Shown: positions 7,938-16,725, counted from the stretch's first letter. The stretch: DNA of 64,000 bases from CAZIOH01 sp964540815 (GCA_964540815.1 CAZIOH010000009.1:1-64000), one strand, 5' to 3'. Numbers and translations: made by a program. The notes: a model not told the origin generated them from the letters alone.

Positions 7938-8102
7938 CGCGACGGCGGGCCTCCGCGCCGGGACCGGCCCCGGGGTCCCGCCGAGGGAGCTCACCTGGCT
8001 GCGCGCGCCCGGTGAGCCGTCTCGGGCGCCAAGTTCAACCCATGTCCCGTCGCCCGCGGTTCGGGCGGGCATGGATGACCACTTGACACCGGAGATCACT
8101 CG

Positions 8103-8882
8103 ATGAATCGCATGGCACGGCGCATGGCTCGAATCAGCAGCCGCCTCGGCGTCCTGGCGCTCGCAGGCGCGCTGGCGCTCGGTTGCGGAAGCTCCAGCAG
8201 CAGCGGAACCCCCAGCAAGACCGGCGGCACGGGCGGCGCAACGACGTCGAGCTCGGGAGGCGCGACCGGCTCGGGCGGCGCGGCCGCGACCGGCTCGGGC
8301 GGCGCAACCGCGACCGGCTCGGGCGGCGCAACCGCAACCGGCTCCGGCGGCGCAACCGCAACCGGCTCCGGCGGGGCGACGACGACGGCCGCATCCGGGG
8401 GGGCCACCGCGTCGACCAACGGCGGCGGCAGCGGCACGACCACGTCTGGCGGCGGTGGCAGCGGCGCGTTTCCCCTCTGCACCACGGCGCCCAAGAACAA
8501 GGCGGCCTGCGTCAGCGGGACCGACATGGCCTGCGCCAACACCTGCGGCCCGAGCAAGACCGGCTACAAGAACTGCACGTGCAACTCGAACGTCTGGGAC
8601 TGTCCGACCTGCGCCTTCAACCCGGGAGACTATTCCTGTTACCGCCTGCCCGCGACCGAGACGGCCTGTCCGGCGGATCCGACCGATCCGTCGGGCATGA
8701 TGCTGGTCCAGAGCGGCGCCGCCTGCACGACCCCGGCCTGCATGCCGTGCGGGTCGGCCACCGCCAGCTCCTACCGCGACTCGAGCAACGCCCTCAAGGT
8801 CGGGTACTGCGTGTGCGTCGCCGGGACCTCGGCCTCGAAGTGGAGCTGCGCCAGCAAGGCCGAGTGGCCGCCCCAGATGTGA
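8103..8882 (+). CDS. Cys-rich lipoprotein with TGSGGATA repeats
   Basis: A 259-residue exported protein. The signal peptide ends in a lipobox-like LALGC (Cys28). Residues about 30-120 are a Gly/Ser/Thr/Ala linker containing five 8-residue repeats encoded by 24-bp units. Residues 120-259 are a small domain with many Cys (KAACVSGTDMACANTCGPS, NCTCNSNVWDCPTCAF, ACTTPACMPCGS, GYCVCVAG), likely disulfide-bonded. I do not recognise the Cys-rich domain. The architecture (lipid anchor, flexible spacer, disulfide-rich head) is common among myxobacterial surface lipoproteins. It is a single gene convergent with the DUF5916 gene. Confidence 0.88.
   Translation: MNRMARRMARISSRLGVLALAGALALGCGSSSSSGTPSKTGGTGGATTSSSGGATGSGGAAATGSGGATATGSGGATATGSGGATATGSGGATTTAASGGATASTNGGGSGTTTSGGGGSGAFPLCTTAPKNKAACVSGTDMACANTCGPSKTGYKNCTCNSNVWDCPTCAFNPGDYSCYRLPATETACPADPTDPSGMMLVQSGAACTTPACMPCGSATASSYRDSSNALKVGYCVCVAGTSASKWSCASKAEWPPQM
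8262..8381 (+). repeat. Five 24-bp in-frame tandem repeats
   Basis: Five consecutive 24-bp units (consensus gcgaccggctcgggcggcgc plus aacc) start at 8262, 8286, 8310, 8334 and 8358. The middle copies are nearly identical and the outer ones are drifting. They encode the flexible linker of the lipoprotein, and the multiple-of-three unit keeps the frame if the copy number changes. Confidence 0.92.
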
Positions 8883-8904
8883 TCGGCGCGATCGGCGCGA
8901 TCGC
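8881..8904. repeat. Short tandem GATCGGCGC repeat
   Basis: Two and a half copies of a GATCGGCGC-type unit directly follow the lipoprotein stop, in the 48-bp gap between convergent genes. It is self-complementary enough to fold and may help bidirectional termination. Confidence 0.55.
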
Positions 8905-8930
8905 AGAGCCCGGCGCGCTCGCCCTCGAGG

Positions 8931-11918
8931 TCATCCCCACCAGTACGCGAGCTTGAGCATCAGCGTGTCGGTCGCGCCCCGGTTTCCGAGCAGGGACGTG
9001 GCCGACAGCGCGGGCGCGGTGGGCGCCTGGGCACCGCCGCTGCCCGTGACCGCCGGGGCCCAGTCCGGGGTCTGGGCGCGGGCGTAGACCAGGTAGAGGA
9101 TCGACCCGAGCCGAAATTCCCAGCGCAGCACCAGGTTCACGTTGAGCACCGCCTGCTGCACGTCCGGATCGGCGGTGCCCGCCGGCAGGGCCGCCACAGG
9201 TTGCAGGTCGGCGAGACCGATGCGGGCGCGCGCGACGCCGCCGGTATCGGCCCGGCTCGGCGCGGTGTAGTGCTTGGTGGCGAGGAAGGCCTGTCCATAG
9301 AACTGCAGCGTGAGGCGCGGGGTGAGCCCCAGGGTCGAGCGCGCGGTGAGGCTGAGGTTGTTGGCCTCGAGCTCGCCGAAGTCGTAGGTCGAGGTCCCCG
9401 CCTCCCGGGCGATGAAGCGCGGCTCTCCCGCCGCGTGCCCGAACCCGGGTGCGAGCTCGAGATCGAGGCGCGCGCTCAGCCGACAGGTGACGGTCACGTT
9501 CATCTGGGCTTGATTGCGCTCCCGCACCCGCTGCCACTGGCCCCAGAGCGACAGCGCGACCGGCCGTCGGCCGTCGCTGCCCACCCACAGCTCGCCGCCC
9601 ACCATCGCCGCGCGCTCGAGCGCTGTCCCGTCACCGGTCTCGCGGTCGTCGAAGTGGTGGGCCCGCAGATAGCCGGTGAGCGCTACCTCCCAGAAGCTCG
9701 GGAACATGGCGTAGGTGGACAGGCGCAGGTTGTTCTCGAGCGGCACGCCGCCGAGGAGACCGCGACCACCACCCCCGTCGCCGGCGCCCCCCGTCGCGAA
9801 GGTCTCTCGGTGTGACACCGCGAGCGTGGTGTCGGTCTCGAGCGTCGGCCCCCAGGGCTCGACGGTCCGGTAGGTCAGATCCGCGTAGAGGCTCTTGTGG
9901 TTCTTGCGCTCGAGGTAGCCGACGTCGTTGGTGTCGACCTCGGTCGAATCGAACGCGGGTGCCAGCGTGGCCAGCCAGTGCCGCCCGCCCTGCTTGGCAA
10001 AGGTGAGCATCCCGCCGGTGCCGAGGTGCCCCGTGCGCGTCGCGATTCCGTCCCGCGAGGGCCGGGGGGGCCCGCCGGCCAGCAACGAGCCCACCAGCTG
10101 CGCGGTGACGGCGTAGTCCGCCGATGGCGACCGCCACAGCCCATCCACCGCCCCGACGTACGCGTCGTTGGTGCAGCGGGCCGCCAGCCCGGGGTTGGCC
10201 GCGATCGCGGGATCGAGCGCGTCCACCCGGCTCGGGCAGAGGAAGTGGATGGTGGGATAGTCCGCGACATGCTCGTGGTGGTTGGTCGCGGTGGCCATCA
10301 CCCCGAGATCGACCTGCCCGCCGAACCGACGCTGCAGGCGCAGCACGTTGAAGAGCGTGAGCGGGCTGGCGGGACGCTCGATGGTGGCGTCGGGGGACGC
10401 GCCGGTGGGATCGTGCTGGCGGATCGCGACGTCGTTCTCTCCCGCGAGCGACGAGAGGATCCCGAGGTTGGTGCCCTTGCCGATCCCGCCCACCCACTTG
10501 GCGGAGGCCCAGAGGCGGGAGGGGTCGGCCGACTCGACCACGGTCTCGCTCGGGCCGACCCGCGGATCGGCGGGCCTGGCCCCGATGCGGCGGGTGTAGA
10601 GGATCGAGCGCGGGGTCGTGAAGATGTCGAGGCCCTCGAGAAAGAAGGGCCGCTTCTCGGGGTAGACCGTCTCGATGTTGGTCAGGTTCAAGACCACCTG
10701 ATCGGCCTCGACCTGCCCGAAGTCCGGGTTGAACGCGAGATCGAGGGTGGTCCCGGCGGTGGGATGGGCGCGCGCATCGAGGCCGATCGACGGCGACCAG
10801 ACATCGGCGGGGGCGCCGGCGCTGCGCGCTTCGAGGTCGCGGTGGGTGACCCGGGCGAGCACCGAGGGGCGCAGCTCGATGGGCCGCGGCGTCCCGATGT
10901 TCTCGATGCCCTCGAGCACGCCGAAGGTGGACACCACCCCGGCCGAGCTGCGCGGACGGAAGGCCCAGAGATCCCATTCCTTGCGAAGCCCCGTGTAGCG
11001 CTGGACCTGAAAGCCCCAGCGATGCGAGGGCGCACGCGCGCGCGCGTCCTCGATCCGCAGGATGCGGAACGGGATGCGAAGCTCGGCCGACCAGCCCTTC
11101 GGCCCGATCGACGCCGCGCCCTCCCAGTTCTCGTCCCAGGTATCGGAGTAGCTGGAGTCGTTGAAGTAGGTCCCATCGTCGAGGACCCCGGCGGCCGAGA
11201 CCCCGAAGTGTGCGGCCTGTGCGCCATCCCCGCGGGTGGCGATGTCCACCGTCACGCGATCGCCTGGACCGACCCGGTCGCGGCGGGTGAGCAGGGCCGA
11301 GACGGGCGTCGCGACCTGCACACAGTCGATCCCGACGTAAAGGGCCTGGTCATCGTAGAGGACCCGAAAGGTGGTGCGCTCGTTGGGGGGCGACAGCTCG
11401 GCGGGAAACTGCTGGATGAAGCCGTCATAGGCTGGGGCGGGTCCCAGGTTCCAGTCGCCCTCGTCGAGCTGGCCGTCGATGACGAAGGGCCGGGTTGCCC
11501 GCCGCGCCACCGCCGTCGGCGCCCCGCGCGTGCTCGGGAGCAGCAGCTGCCCGCGGCCGAGCGGGTTGACCACCGCCTGGCCCGAACCGTGGTCTGGGCC
11601 GTCCGCGGCGGCGGATGGCACCGAGGGGGAGCTCGGGCGGACGAGAGAGGATGCAAGAGACGAAGAAAGAGGCGAGGGAAGAGACGGGGGAGCAGAGGGC
11701 GATGGCGAGGGCGAGGGCGGCGGCGAGGGGGAGGGAGGCGGAGCGGGAGGGGACGCCTCCGCCGCTCGCACGGACCTCCCGGACCCGGCCTCGGCCCCCA
11801 GCCCGAGGAGCACCAAGACCGCCACGGGCAACGCCCGGCCGCCGGCGAGGCCTGCGATGCCATTCCGCGCCCGGAGGCAGGTCATCATGGGCAGGCGCGA
11901 CACGGCACGATCCGCCAT
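8931..11918 (-). CDS. DUF5916-type outer-membrane protein with CBM9-like domain
   Basis: A 995-residue exported protein. The signal peptide (ALPVAVLVLLGLGAEAGS region) is followed by a Pro/Ser-rich spacer (about residues 50-85). A carbohydrate-binding-9-like beta domain then follows (FVIDGQLDEGDWNL, RVLYDDQALYVGIDC, ELRIPFRILR). A long DUF5916 region (VLNLTNIETVYPEKRPFFLEG; IFTTPRSILYTRRIG) runs to the C-terminus and is predicted to form an outer-membrane beta-barrel from its alternating strands. The ATG at 11918 is only 22 bp from the divergent peptidase start. Members of the family are often near secreted hydrolases. The ligand is unknown. Confidence 0.88.
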   Translation of the reverse strand: MADRAVSRLPMMTCLRARNGIAGLAGGRALPVAVLVLLGLGAEAGSGRSVRAAEASPPAPPPSPSPPPSPSPSPSAPPSLPSPLSSSLASSLVRPSSPSVPSAAADGPDHGSGQAVVNPLGRGQLLLPSTRGAPTAVARRATRPFVIDGQLDEGDWNLGPAPAYDGFIQQFPAELSPPNERTTFRVLYDDQALYVGIDCVQVATPVSALLTRRDRVGPGDRVTVDIATRGDGAQAAHFGVSAAGVLDDGTYFNDSSYSDTWDENWEGAASIGPKGWSAELRIPFRILRIEDARARAPSHRWGFQVQRYTGLRKEWDLWAFRPRSSAGVVSTFGVLEGIENIGTPRPIELRPSVLARVTHRDLEARSAGAPADVWSPSIGLDARAHPTAGTTLDLAFNPDFGQVEADQVVLNLTNIETVYPEKRPFFLEGLDIFTTPRSILYTRRIGARPADPRVGPSETVVESADPSRLWASAKWVGGIGKGTNLGILSSLAGENDVAIRQHDPTGASPDATIERPASPLTLFNVLRLQRRFGGQVDLGVMATATNHHEHVADYPTIHFLCPSRVDALDPAIAANPGLAARCTNDAYVGAVDGLWRSPSADYAVTAQLVGSLLAGGPPRPSRDGIATRTGHLGTGGMLTFAKQGGRHWLATLAPAFDSTEVDTNDVGYLERKNHKSLYADLTYRTVEPWGPTLETDTTLAVSHRETFATGGAGDGGGGRGLLGGVPLENNLRLSTYAMFPSFWEVALTGYLRAHHFDDRETGDGTALERAAMVGGELWVGSDGRRPVALSLWGQWQRVRERNQAQMNVTVTCRLSARLDLELAPGFGHAAGEPRFIAREAGTSTYDFGELEANNLSLTARSTLGLTPRLTLQFYGQAFLATKHYTAPSRADTGGVARARIGLADLQPVAALPAGTADPDVQQAVLNVNLVLRWEFRLGSILYLVYARAQTPDWAPAVTGSGGAQAPTAPALSATSLLGNRGATDTLMLKLAYWWG

Positions 11919-11940
11919 ATGTTAATACCGAGCATCCGCC

Positions 11941-13140
11941 ATGTCGCCCGCGACCATGTCCCCGCCCATCCCGCACGCGCAAGCGCCGCTCCCAGCGCAT
12001 CAGCGGTCGCTGGCGGCGCGCCTGGCGACGCTGGTGGCGTTCGACACGCAGAATCCCGCCGGCGACGAGGCCCCCATGGTGGCCTTTCTCGGTGGAGAGC
12101 TGCGAGCGCTCGGAGCCGATCAGGTGCACACCCGCACGGTCGGCCGACACGCGTCGGTGTACGCGCGCTTTGGCGCGCGGGCGCCCGAGCTGCTCATCAA
12201 TGCGCACGTCGACACCGTTCCGGCCAACGCCGGGTACACCGCCGCCCCCCACGCCTTGCGCCAGGTCGGATCGCGGCTGGTGGGGCTCGGGGCCGCCGAC
12301 ACCAAGGGCTCGATCGCGGCGGTCCTCGAGGCCCTGGCGACCCGCCGCGAGGCGGGCGCGCCCATCTCGAACGTCGCCGTCCTGTTCTCGGGAGACGAGG
12401 AGAGCCGAGGCACCTGCATGCGCGACTTCCTGCGCGAGCCCTCCTTGCGCGAAGGGCTGCGCTACGCCATCGCGTGCGAGCCCACCGGGTGCGCCGTCGG
12501 CTGGCGCCACCGCGGGATCGCCGCGGCCGAGATGACGGCGCGCTCGGACGGGGGGCACTCTTCCCGTGCGGACCACCTGCCCGCACCGATCGCCCTCCTG
12601 GCACGGGCCGCCGTGGCGCTCGACGAGCTCGGCCGACGCCACCGCCACCAGGGACCACGAGGGTTCGAGGGGCTGTGCATGAACATCGCCGCCATCGACG
12701 GTGGGCTCGCGTTCAACGTGATTCCGACCACGGCGACGCTGCGCCTGTCCTGGCGGCCGGCGCCCGGGGCGGACATGGACGCCCTCATGGCCGAAGCCGA
12801 GCGCCTGGCCCGGGACGCCCTGCCGCCCGGGCTCGACCACGACATCACCTGGACCCACGTCAATTCGAATCCGTCGTTTCACACCCGGGACCTCCCCGCC
12901 TTCGTCCGCTGGCTCGGCCCGGTCGCCGAGGCCCCCATCGATCTGGCCTTCTGGACCGAGGCCGCCCTCCTCGCCCAGGCCGGGATCGACGCGGTGGTCT
13001 TCGGCCCCGGACACATCGAGCAGGCCCACGCCGCCGACGAATACGTCGAGCTCTCCCAGCTCGAAACCGCCAGCGCCACCTTCGCCCACCTCCTCGACGC
13101 CTGCACCAGATCCGCCACCCAGCAGCAGGGTGCCCCATGA
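11941..13140 (+). CDS. M20 family deacetylase (ArgE/DapE-like)
   Basis: A zinc-dependent amide hydrolase of 399 residues, probably an N-acetylornithine or N-acetylcitrulline deacetylase. The metal-binding blocks are ELLINAHVDTVPAN (His and catalytic Asp), GLGAADTKGSIAAVL (Asp), LFSGDEESRGT (catalytic Glu and metal Glu), CEPTG, and a C-terminal GPGHIEQAHAADEYV with the last His. A dimerisation domain lies between. The neighbour downstream is an N-acetylglutamate synthase, so an arginine-pathway role fits best. DapE-like desuccinylation in lysine synthesis is the alternative, given lysA nearby. ATG 11941 is used; ATG 11956 is also possible and would enlarge the very short divergent gap. Confidence 0.88.
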   Translation: MSPATMSPPIPHAQAPLPAHQRSLAARLATLVAFDTQNPAGDEAPMVAFLGGELRALGADQVHTRTVGRHASVYARFGARAPELLINAHVDTVPANAGYTAAPHALRQVGSRLVGLGAADTKGSIAAVLEALATRREAGAPISNVAVLFSGDEESRGTCMRDFLREPSLREGLRYAIACEPTGCAVGWRHRGIAAAEMTARSDGGHSSRADHLPAPIALLARAAVALDELGRRHRHQGPRGFEGLCMNIAAIDGGLAFNVIPTTATLRLSWRPAPGADMDALMAEAERLARDALPPGLDHDITWTHVNSNPSFHTRDLPAFVRWLGPVAEAPIDLAFWTEAALLAQAGIDAVVFGPGHIEQAHAADEYVELSQLETASATFAHLLDACTRSATQQQGAP

Positions 13141-13149
13141 CCCAACTCC

Positions 13150-13327
13150 TCCCCCAGAGGATCGGAGGTGGGCTTTGCCCACCGGAGACCACCCCCGCCA
13201 AGCAGCTCCGGGCCCGCCTCTCGTCGTCCCTCGGGAGGGGCCCGCGGGGAGGGGTCCTCCCCTTCCCGCGAGCGCCGCAGGCGCGTCCGATCCTCCCCTT
13301 CCCGCGAGCGCCGAAGGCGCGTCCGTG
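13150..13327. repeat. R1 repeat copy D, in the 5' leader of the acetylglutamate synthase gene
   Basis: H1 here is GGTGGGC-TTT-GCCCACC at 13167-13183, differing from other copies by a paired change (T-A to G-C) that preserves the stem. The core GGGAGGGGCCCGCGGGGAGG and two tandem tail hairpins with loops GCA and GAA follow. The copy fills the whole gap between the deacetylase stop and the next ATG, leaving no conventional ribosome-binding site. Confidence 0.9.
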
Positions 13328-14554
13328 ATGGAGACGCAGATCATCGCCCGCTTCCTCGAGAGCGTCGGACAGAAGGCGGACGTCGAGCTCTACCTGAAGC
13401 TCTTCCGCTCTCAGAAGAAGGAGAGCTTCGCGGTCATCTGCGCCAGCGAGCGCATCGTGAACACCGCGCTCGATCCCTTCCACTTCGATCTGCGCATCCT
13501 GGCTGGGCTCGGCCTCACCCCCGTCGTCGTCGTGGGCCTCTTCGAGCCAAAGGACGCGGATCGCCAGGCGGCGCGTGTCCACGCGTGGTTGCTCGAGGAC
13601 GAGGTGCGCGCGCAGATCGTCCCCCTCGCGCCCACCGTCTCGCCGGCCCTCGTCGAGGTGGTGCGCGAGACCGTGCACATGAACACCATCCCCCTGCTCT
13701 CGCTCGAGCCGGCCCGCGATGCGTCTCTCGATGCCCGGTTCGGGCTGCTGCGCGAGCTCGTGACCGGGCTGGAGACCCGCAAGCTGGTCTTCCTGTCGAC
13801 CAGCGCCGGCCTCGAGCGCGAGGGCGCGCCCCCCATCTCGACCGTCAACCTCAACACCGACTATGAGTTCCTGCTGGCCGGCGGCACCCTCTCGCGACGC
13901 CATGCCTCCCTGCTCCGCCACAGCAAGAACATCCTCGATCAGACGCCACACCGGATGACCGCCACGGTGGTCAACCCGCTGCACCTCCTGCGCGAGCTCT
14001 TCACCATCAACGGGGCCGGGACCCTCATCCGACGCGGGGCGCGCATCGAGAGCCACCGCGACACCTCGACGGTCGACCGCGGGCGCCTGGCGGCGCTGAT
14101 CGAGTCGGCCTTCGGCCGCACCCTCGCCCCGGACTTCTTCGCCCGCCCCATCGAGCGGATCTACGTCGACGATCAGTACCTCGGGGCCGCCGTGCTCGCC
14201 CCCACCCCGGTCGGCACCTACCTGACCAAGTTCGCGGTCGATCGTCAGGCCCAGGGGGAAGGCATCGGCGGCGATCTGTGGGCGGTGATGACCCGCGACT
14301 ACCCGCGCTTCTTCTGGCGCGCTCGCCCGCAAAATCCCATCTCGTCCTGGTACGTGAAGAACTGCGAGGGGGTGGTCCGGCTCGCGGACTGGCACGTCTA
14401 CTGGCGCGGCTTCGCCATCGACCAGATCGAGCCCGCCATCCGCTATGCCCTGGGCGCCCCGGTCGATTTCGCGCCGACGACGACTTCGCCGTCGTCCTCC
14501 GCCCAGCCCGAGCCGGCCCCCGTTCCTGCGCCGGCTCTTCCCTCGGTGGCTTGA
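13328..14554 (+). CDS. N-acetylglutamate synthase with degenerate kinase domain
   Basis: A 408-residue two-domain protein. Residues 1-250 have the acetylglutamate-kinase fold layout (ESFAVICASERIVNTALD; ILAGLGLTPVVVVGLFEP; TDYEFLLAGGTL), but the Gly-rich phosphate-binding motifs of active kinases are replaced (VVVVGLF in place of a GGG-type loop). Residues 250-380 form the DUF619/NAT acetyltransferase domain of mitochondrial-type NAGS (YLGAAVLAPT, YLTKFAVDRQAQGEGIGGDL, FFWRARPQNPISSWYVKNCE). I infer acetyl-CoA-dependent acetylation of glutamate, the first arginine step, without kinase activity. A disordered Pro/Ala tail ends it. The start at ATG 13328 directly abuts repeat R1. Confidence 0.88.
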   Translation: METQIIARFLESVGQKADVELYLKLFRSQKKESFAVICASERIVNTALDPFHFDLRILAGLGLTPVVVVGLFEPKDADRQAARVHAWLLEDEVRAQIVPLAPTVSPALVEVVRETVHMNTIPLLSLEPARDASLDARFGLLRELVTGLETRKLVFLSTSAGLEREGAPPISTVNLNTDYEFLLAGGTLSRRHASLLRHSKNILDQTPHRMTATVVNPLHLLRELFTINGAGTLIRRGARIESHRDTSTVDRGRLAALIESAFGRTLAPDFFARPIERIYVDDQYLGAAVLAPTPVGTYLTKFAVDRQAQGEGIGGDLWAVMTRDYPRFFWRARPQNPISSWYVKNCEGVVRLADWHVYWRGFAIDQIEPAIRYALGAPVDFAPTTTSPSSSAQPEPAPVPAPALPSVA

Positions 14555-14570
14555 GCGGGCGGACGCTCCG

Positions 14571-15887
14571 TCAGGTCAGCGGCTCGTTGCACTCGAGGCG
14601 GACGATGTCGTCGAGCTGCTCTCGCCGCGAGATCAGCGTGGCCCGGTCGTCGTCCCACAGCACCTGGGGCGCGCGCCCGATGGACACGTAGTTCGAGCTC
14701 ATGGCGGCCCCGTACGCGCCGGCGTCGTGCAGCACCAGCAGATCGCCCACGTCCGGTCGCCCGAACGGGCGCGGCACCAGCAGCTCGCGATCGTCCCGCG
14801 TGAAGACGTCGCCGCTCTCGCACAGGGGACCCGCGACGACGAAGGGCTCGGGCGGGCGGCTGGCCCCAGCACCCACCACCGAGATGTGGTGATAGGACCC
14901 GTACATCGCGGGGCGCACGAGGTCGACGAACCCCGCGTCCACCATCGCGAACTCGTGCCCCGGGCCGCGGGCGTTGGCGGTGGTCTTCTTCAGGTCCTTC
15001 ACCCGCGTCACCAGCACCGCCATCCCCGCCACGCCGTACCGGCCGGGCTCGATCTCGACCCGGATCGGACGCCCAGCGGCGGCCGCCAGCCGCGCCACCG
15101 CGTCGGTGAGGACCGGCCGGTACCAGTCGAGATCGTAGGCGGTCGCGCCGGGCCGGTAGGGGTGCGGAATGCCTCCCCCGAGGTTGACGGCCTCGAGGTC
15201 GGGGAACCGCGGCACGAGCTGCGCGAAGACCTCCACCAGGCGGCGCATGTTCGCGTCGAACTCGCGAATCTCGGGGCCCGTGCCCACGTGGGCGTGCAGG
15301 GCGACGACCGGGAAGTGCGCTGCCCTGGCCTCGGCGGCCACCGACTCGAGATCGGGCAACCAGATGCCGTGCTTGGACGACGGTCCCCCGGTGTCGCAGG
15401 ACTGCACGTGCCCGTGACCGAAGCCCGGGTTGAGCCGCACCGCGACGGGACCACGATACCCGGCCCCCTGCAGCTCGCGCACCATTCCCGGAGAGCCGAG
15501 ATTCGGCAGCACTCCGTGCTCGAGCACCACGGTCAAGGCGTTGTCCCGAAAGACGTCCGCGGTCAGCATCACCACGGGCACCCGCGATCCCATCGCGAAC
15601 CCGGCCCGCCGCGCCCGCAGCACCTCGTTGCCGCTGACCGCGTCGATCCACATCCCCGCCTCGCGCACCAGCTCCAGCACCTTCCAGGACGAGTTGGCCT
15701 TCATCGCGAACCTGGCCTTCAGGCTGGAGCCGCCCGGGCCGCCGGACACGCCCGGCCCGTCGGTGAGCCGGGCCAGGCGGCGCAACCGATCGCGCAAAAG
15801 CATCGCGTCGTAGAGGTAGAATGGCGTGCCGACCTGATCGGCGATGCGGGCGAGGGGATAACGGGAGAGATCCATCGAGCCGCGCAA
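14571..15887 (-). CDS. lysA: Diaminopimelate decarboxylase
   Basis: A PLP enzyme making L-lysine from meso-diaminopimelate. The 438-residue protein has the fold-III decarboxylase blocks: FYLYDA, FAMKANSSWKVL with the PLP Lys63, ALHAHVGTG with the stacking His, NLGGGIPHPY, EIEPGRYGVAG, and the dimer-active-site CESGDVF plus GAYGAAMSSNY. A Gly/Ser-rich loop at about 44-55 is slightly extended. The start is at 15887, with an in-frame ATG 12 bp later (MDLSRYPL) as an equal alternative. It converges with the acetylglutamate synthase gene (16 bp apart). Confidence 0.96.
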   Translation of the reverse strand: MRGSMDLSRYPLARIADQVGTPFYLYDAMLLRDRLRRLARLTDGPGVSGGPGGSSLKARFAMKANSSWKVLELVREAGMWIDAVSGNEVLRARRAGFAMGSRVPVVMLTADVFRDNALTVVLEHGVLPNLGSPGMVRELQGAGYRGPVAVRLNPGFGHGHVQSCDTGGPSSKHGIWLPDLESVAAEARAAHFPVVALHAHVGTGPEIREFDANMRRLVEVFAQLVPRFPDLEAVNLGGGIPHPYRPGATAYDLDWYRPVLTDAVARLAAAAGRPIRVEIEPGRYGVAGMAVLVTRVKDLKKTTANARGPGHEFAMVDAGFVDLVRPAMYGSYHHISVVGAGASRPPEPFVVAGPLCESGDVFTRDDRELLVPRPFGRPDVGDLLVLHDAGAYGAAMSSNYVSIGRAPQVLWDDDRATLISRREQLDDIVRLECNEPLT

Positions 15888-16008
15888 TATATCGCACGCC
15901 CGGCGCCCGCACAGGAGCGGTCACCACCCGGCGGCGAGACGTGTACACTCTAACCCGAGCCCGAGCCCCGTGAGGAGCCGCGGGCCAACCCAAGTCGAGG
16001 AGAGGGAC

Positions 16009-16608
16009 ATGCGGAACGTGTTGCCAAGGGTGACATTGCCGGTGGTACCGGCGGTGGTGGTGCGGATCGGGCTCATGGTCGTGGCGACACAGCTCGGAGT
16101 CTCGCTGGGGCAAAACCACGGCGACGGCGGTGGCCGCGGCCTGCGGGTCGGGTGGGAGCGAAGGGCCGCCGCGGCCCCGGCGGTCAACGCCTGTGGGTGC
16201 TACCGGGACTCGACCGGGAGCTGCTTCTGCGGGCCCAAGGGAAAAGGCAAGTGCGACTGCCCGGGAGACTGCGAGCCGAAGGGGTGCGAGGAGAAGCGCG
16301 CCAAGGAGCTCGAGAAGGAGATCCAGGCCGAGACCCGGCACGCTCAGGAGGCCGAGCGCAAGCAGCGTGACGAGGAAGACGCCAGGCGCCGCAAGGCCGA
16401 GCAGAACGAATCGAAGGAGCCGGCTGCGTCCTCTGGCGACTCGCAGGAGTCCGACGAGCCCGCCTCGAGCGCCGAAGGCGGCGACGACAAGGCGAACGGC
16501 GATGGGGAGGCCGACGCCAGCGGCGCCGATTCGAAGAAGACCACCAGCAAGAAGGCCGCCAAGACGACCAAGCACGCGCGGAAGGGCAAGGCCAAGGCCT
16601 CGGAGTGA
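16009..16608 (+). CDS. Unrecognised Cys-rich protein with lysine-rich tail
   Basis: A 199-residue protein I do not recognise. The N-terminal 30 residues are hydrophobic (VLPRVTLPVVPAVVVRIGLM) and may be a signal or anchor. Residues about 60-98 carry eight or more Cys in short spacing (NACGCYRDSTGSCFCG; KGKCDCPGDCEPKGCEEKR). Next comes a charged helix likely to form a coiled coil (EKRAKELEKEIQAETRHAQE), then an acidic Ser-rich stretch. A Lys/Ala/Thr tail (KKTTSKKAAKTTKHARKGKA) resembles histone H1-type tails. A GGAGAGGG ribosome-binding site precedes ATG 16009. It is divergent from lysA. A metal- or nucleic-acid-binding role is only a guess. Confidence 0.82.
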   Translation: MRNVLPRVTLPVVPAVVVRIGLMVVATQLGVSLGQNHGDGGGRGLRVGWERRAAAAPAVNACGCYRDSTGSCFCGPKGKGKCDCPGDCEPKGCEEKRAKELEKEIQAETRHAQEAERKQRDEEDARRRKAEQNESKEPAASSGDSQESDEPASSAEGGDDKANGDGEADASGADSKKTTSKKAAKTTKHARKGKAKASE

Positions 16609-16725
16609 CCGCTTGCTCGTGACCACGCGCCTCGGACGTGGATCTGGCCTTCGAATTCCCGGCGCGTCACCGCGACGCCTGGCGCGCCTTCGTGGCCAAC
16701 ACCGACGAGATCGTGCCGGCGTCAT

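Noticed and set aside
11690..11770. GAGGGCGAGGG purine-rich tract as an intergenic R2 repeat
   Set aside because: It is the antisense of the Pro/Ser linker codons inside the DUF5916 gene and does not match the GACGAG unit.
9897..13328. 1143-codon plus-strand open frame across DUF5916 and the deacetylase
   Set aside because: It overlaps two clear genes, is Arg/Gly/Pro-rich without motifs, and exists because stop codons are rare at this G+C content.
16609..16725. Small gene between the Cys-rich gene and the APC permease
   Set aside because: A short open stretch (VDLAFEFPARHRDAWRAF) lacks a start with a ribosome-binding site and runs into the permease antisense.
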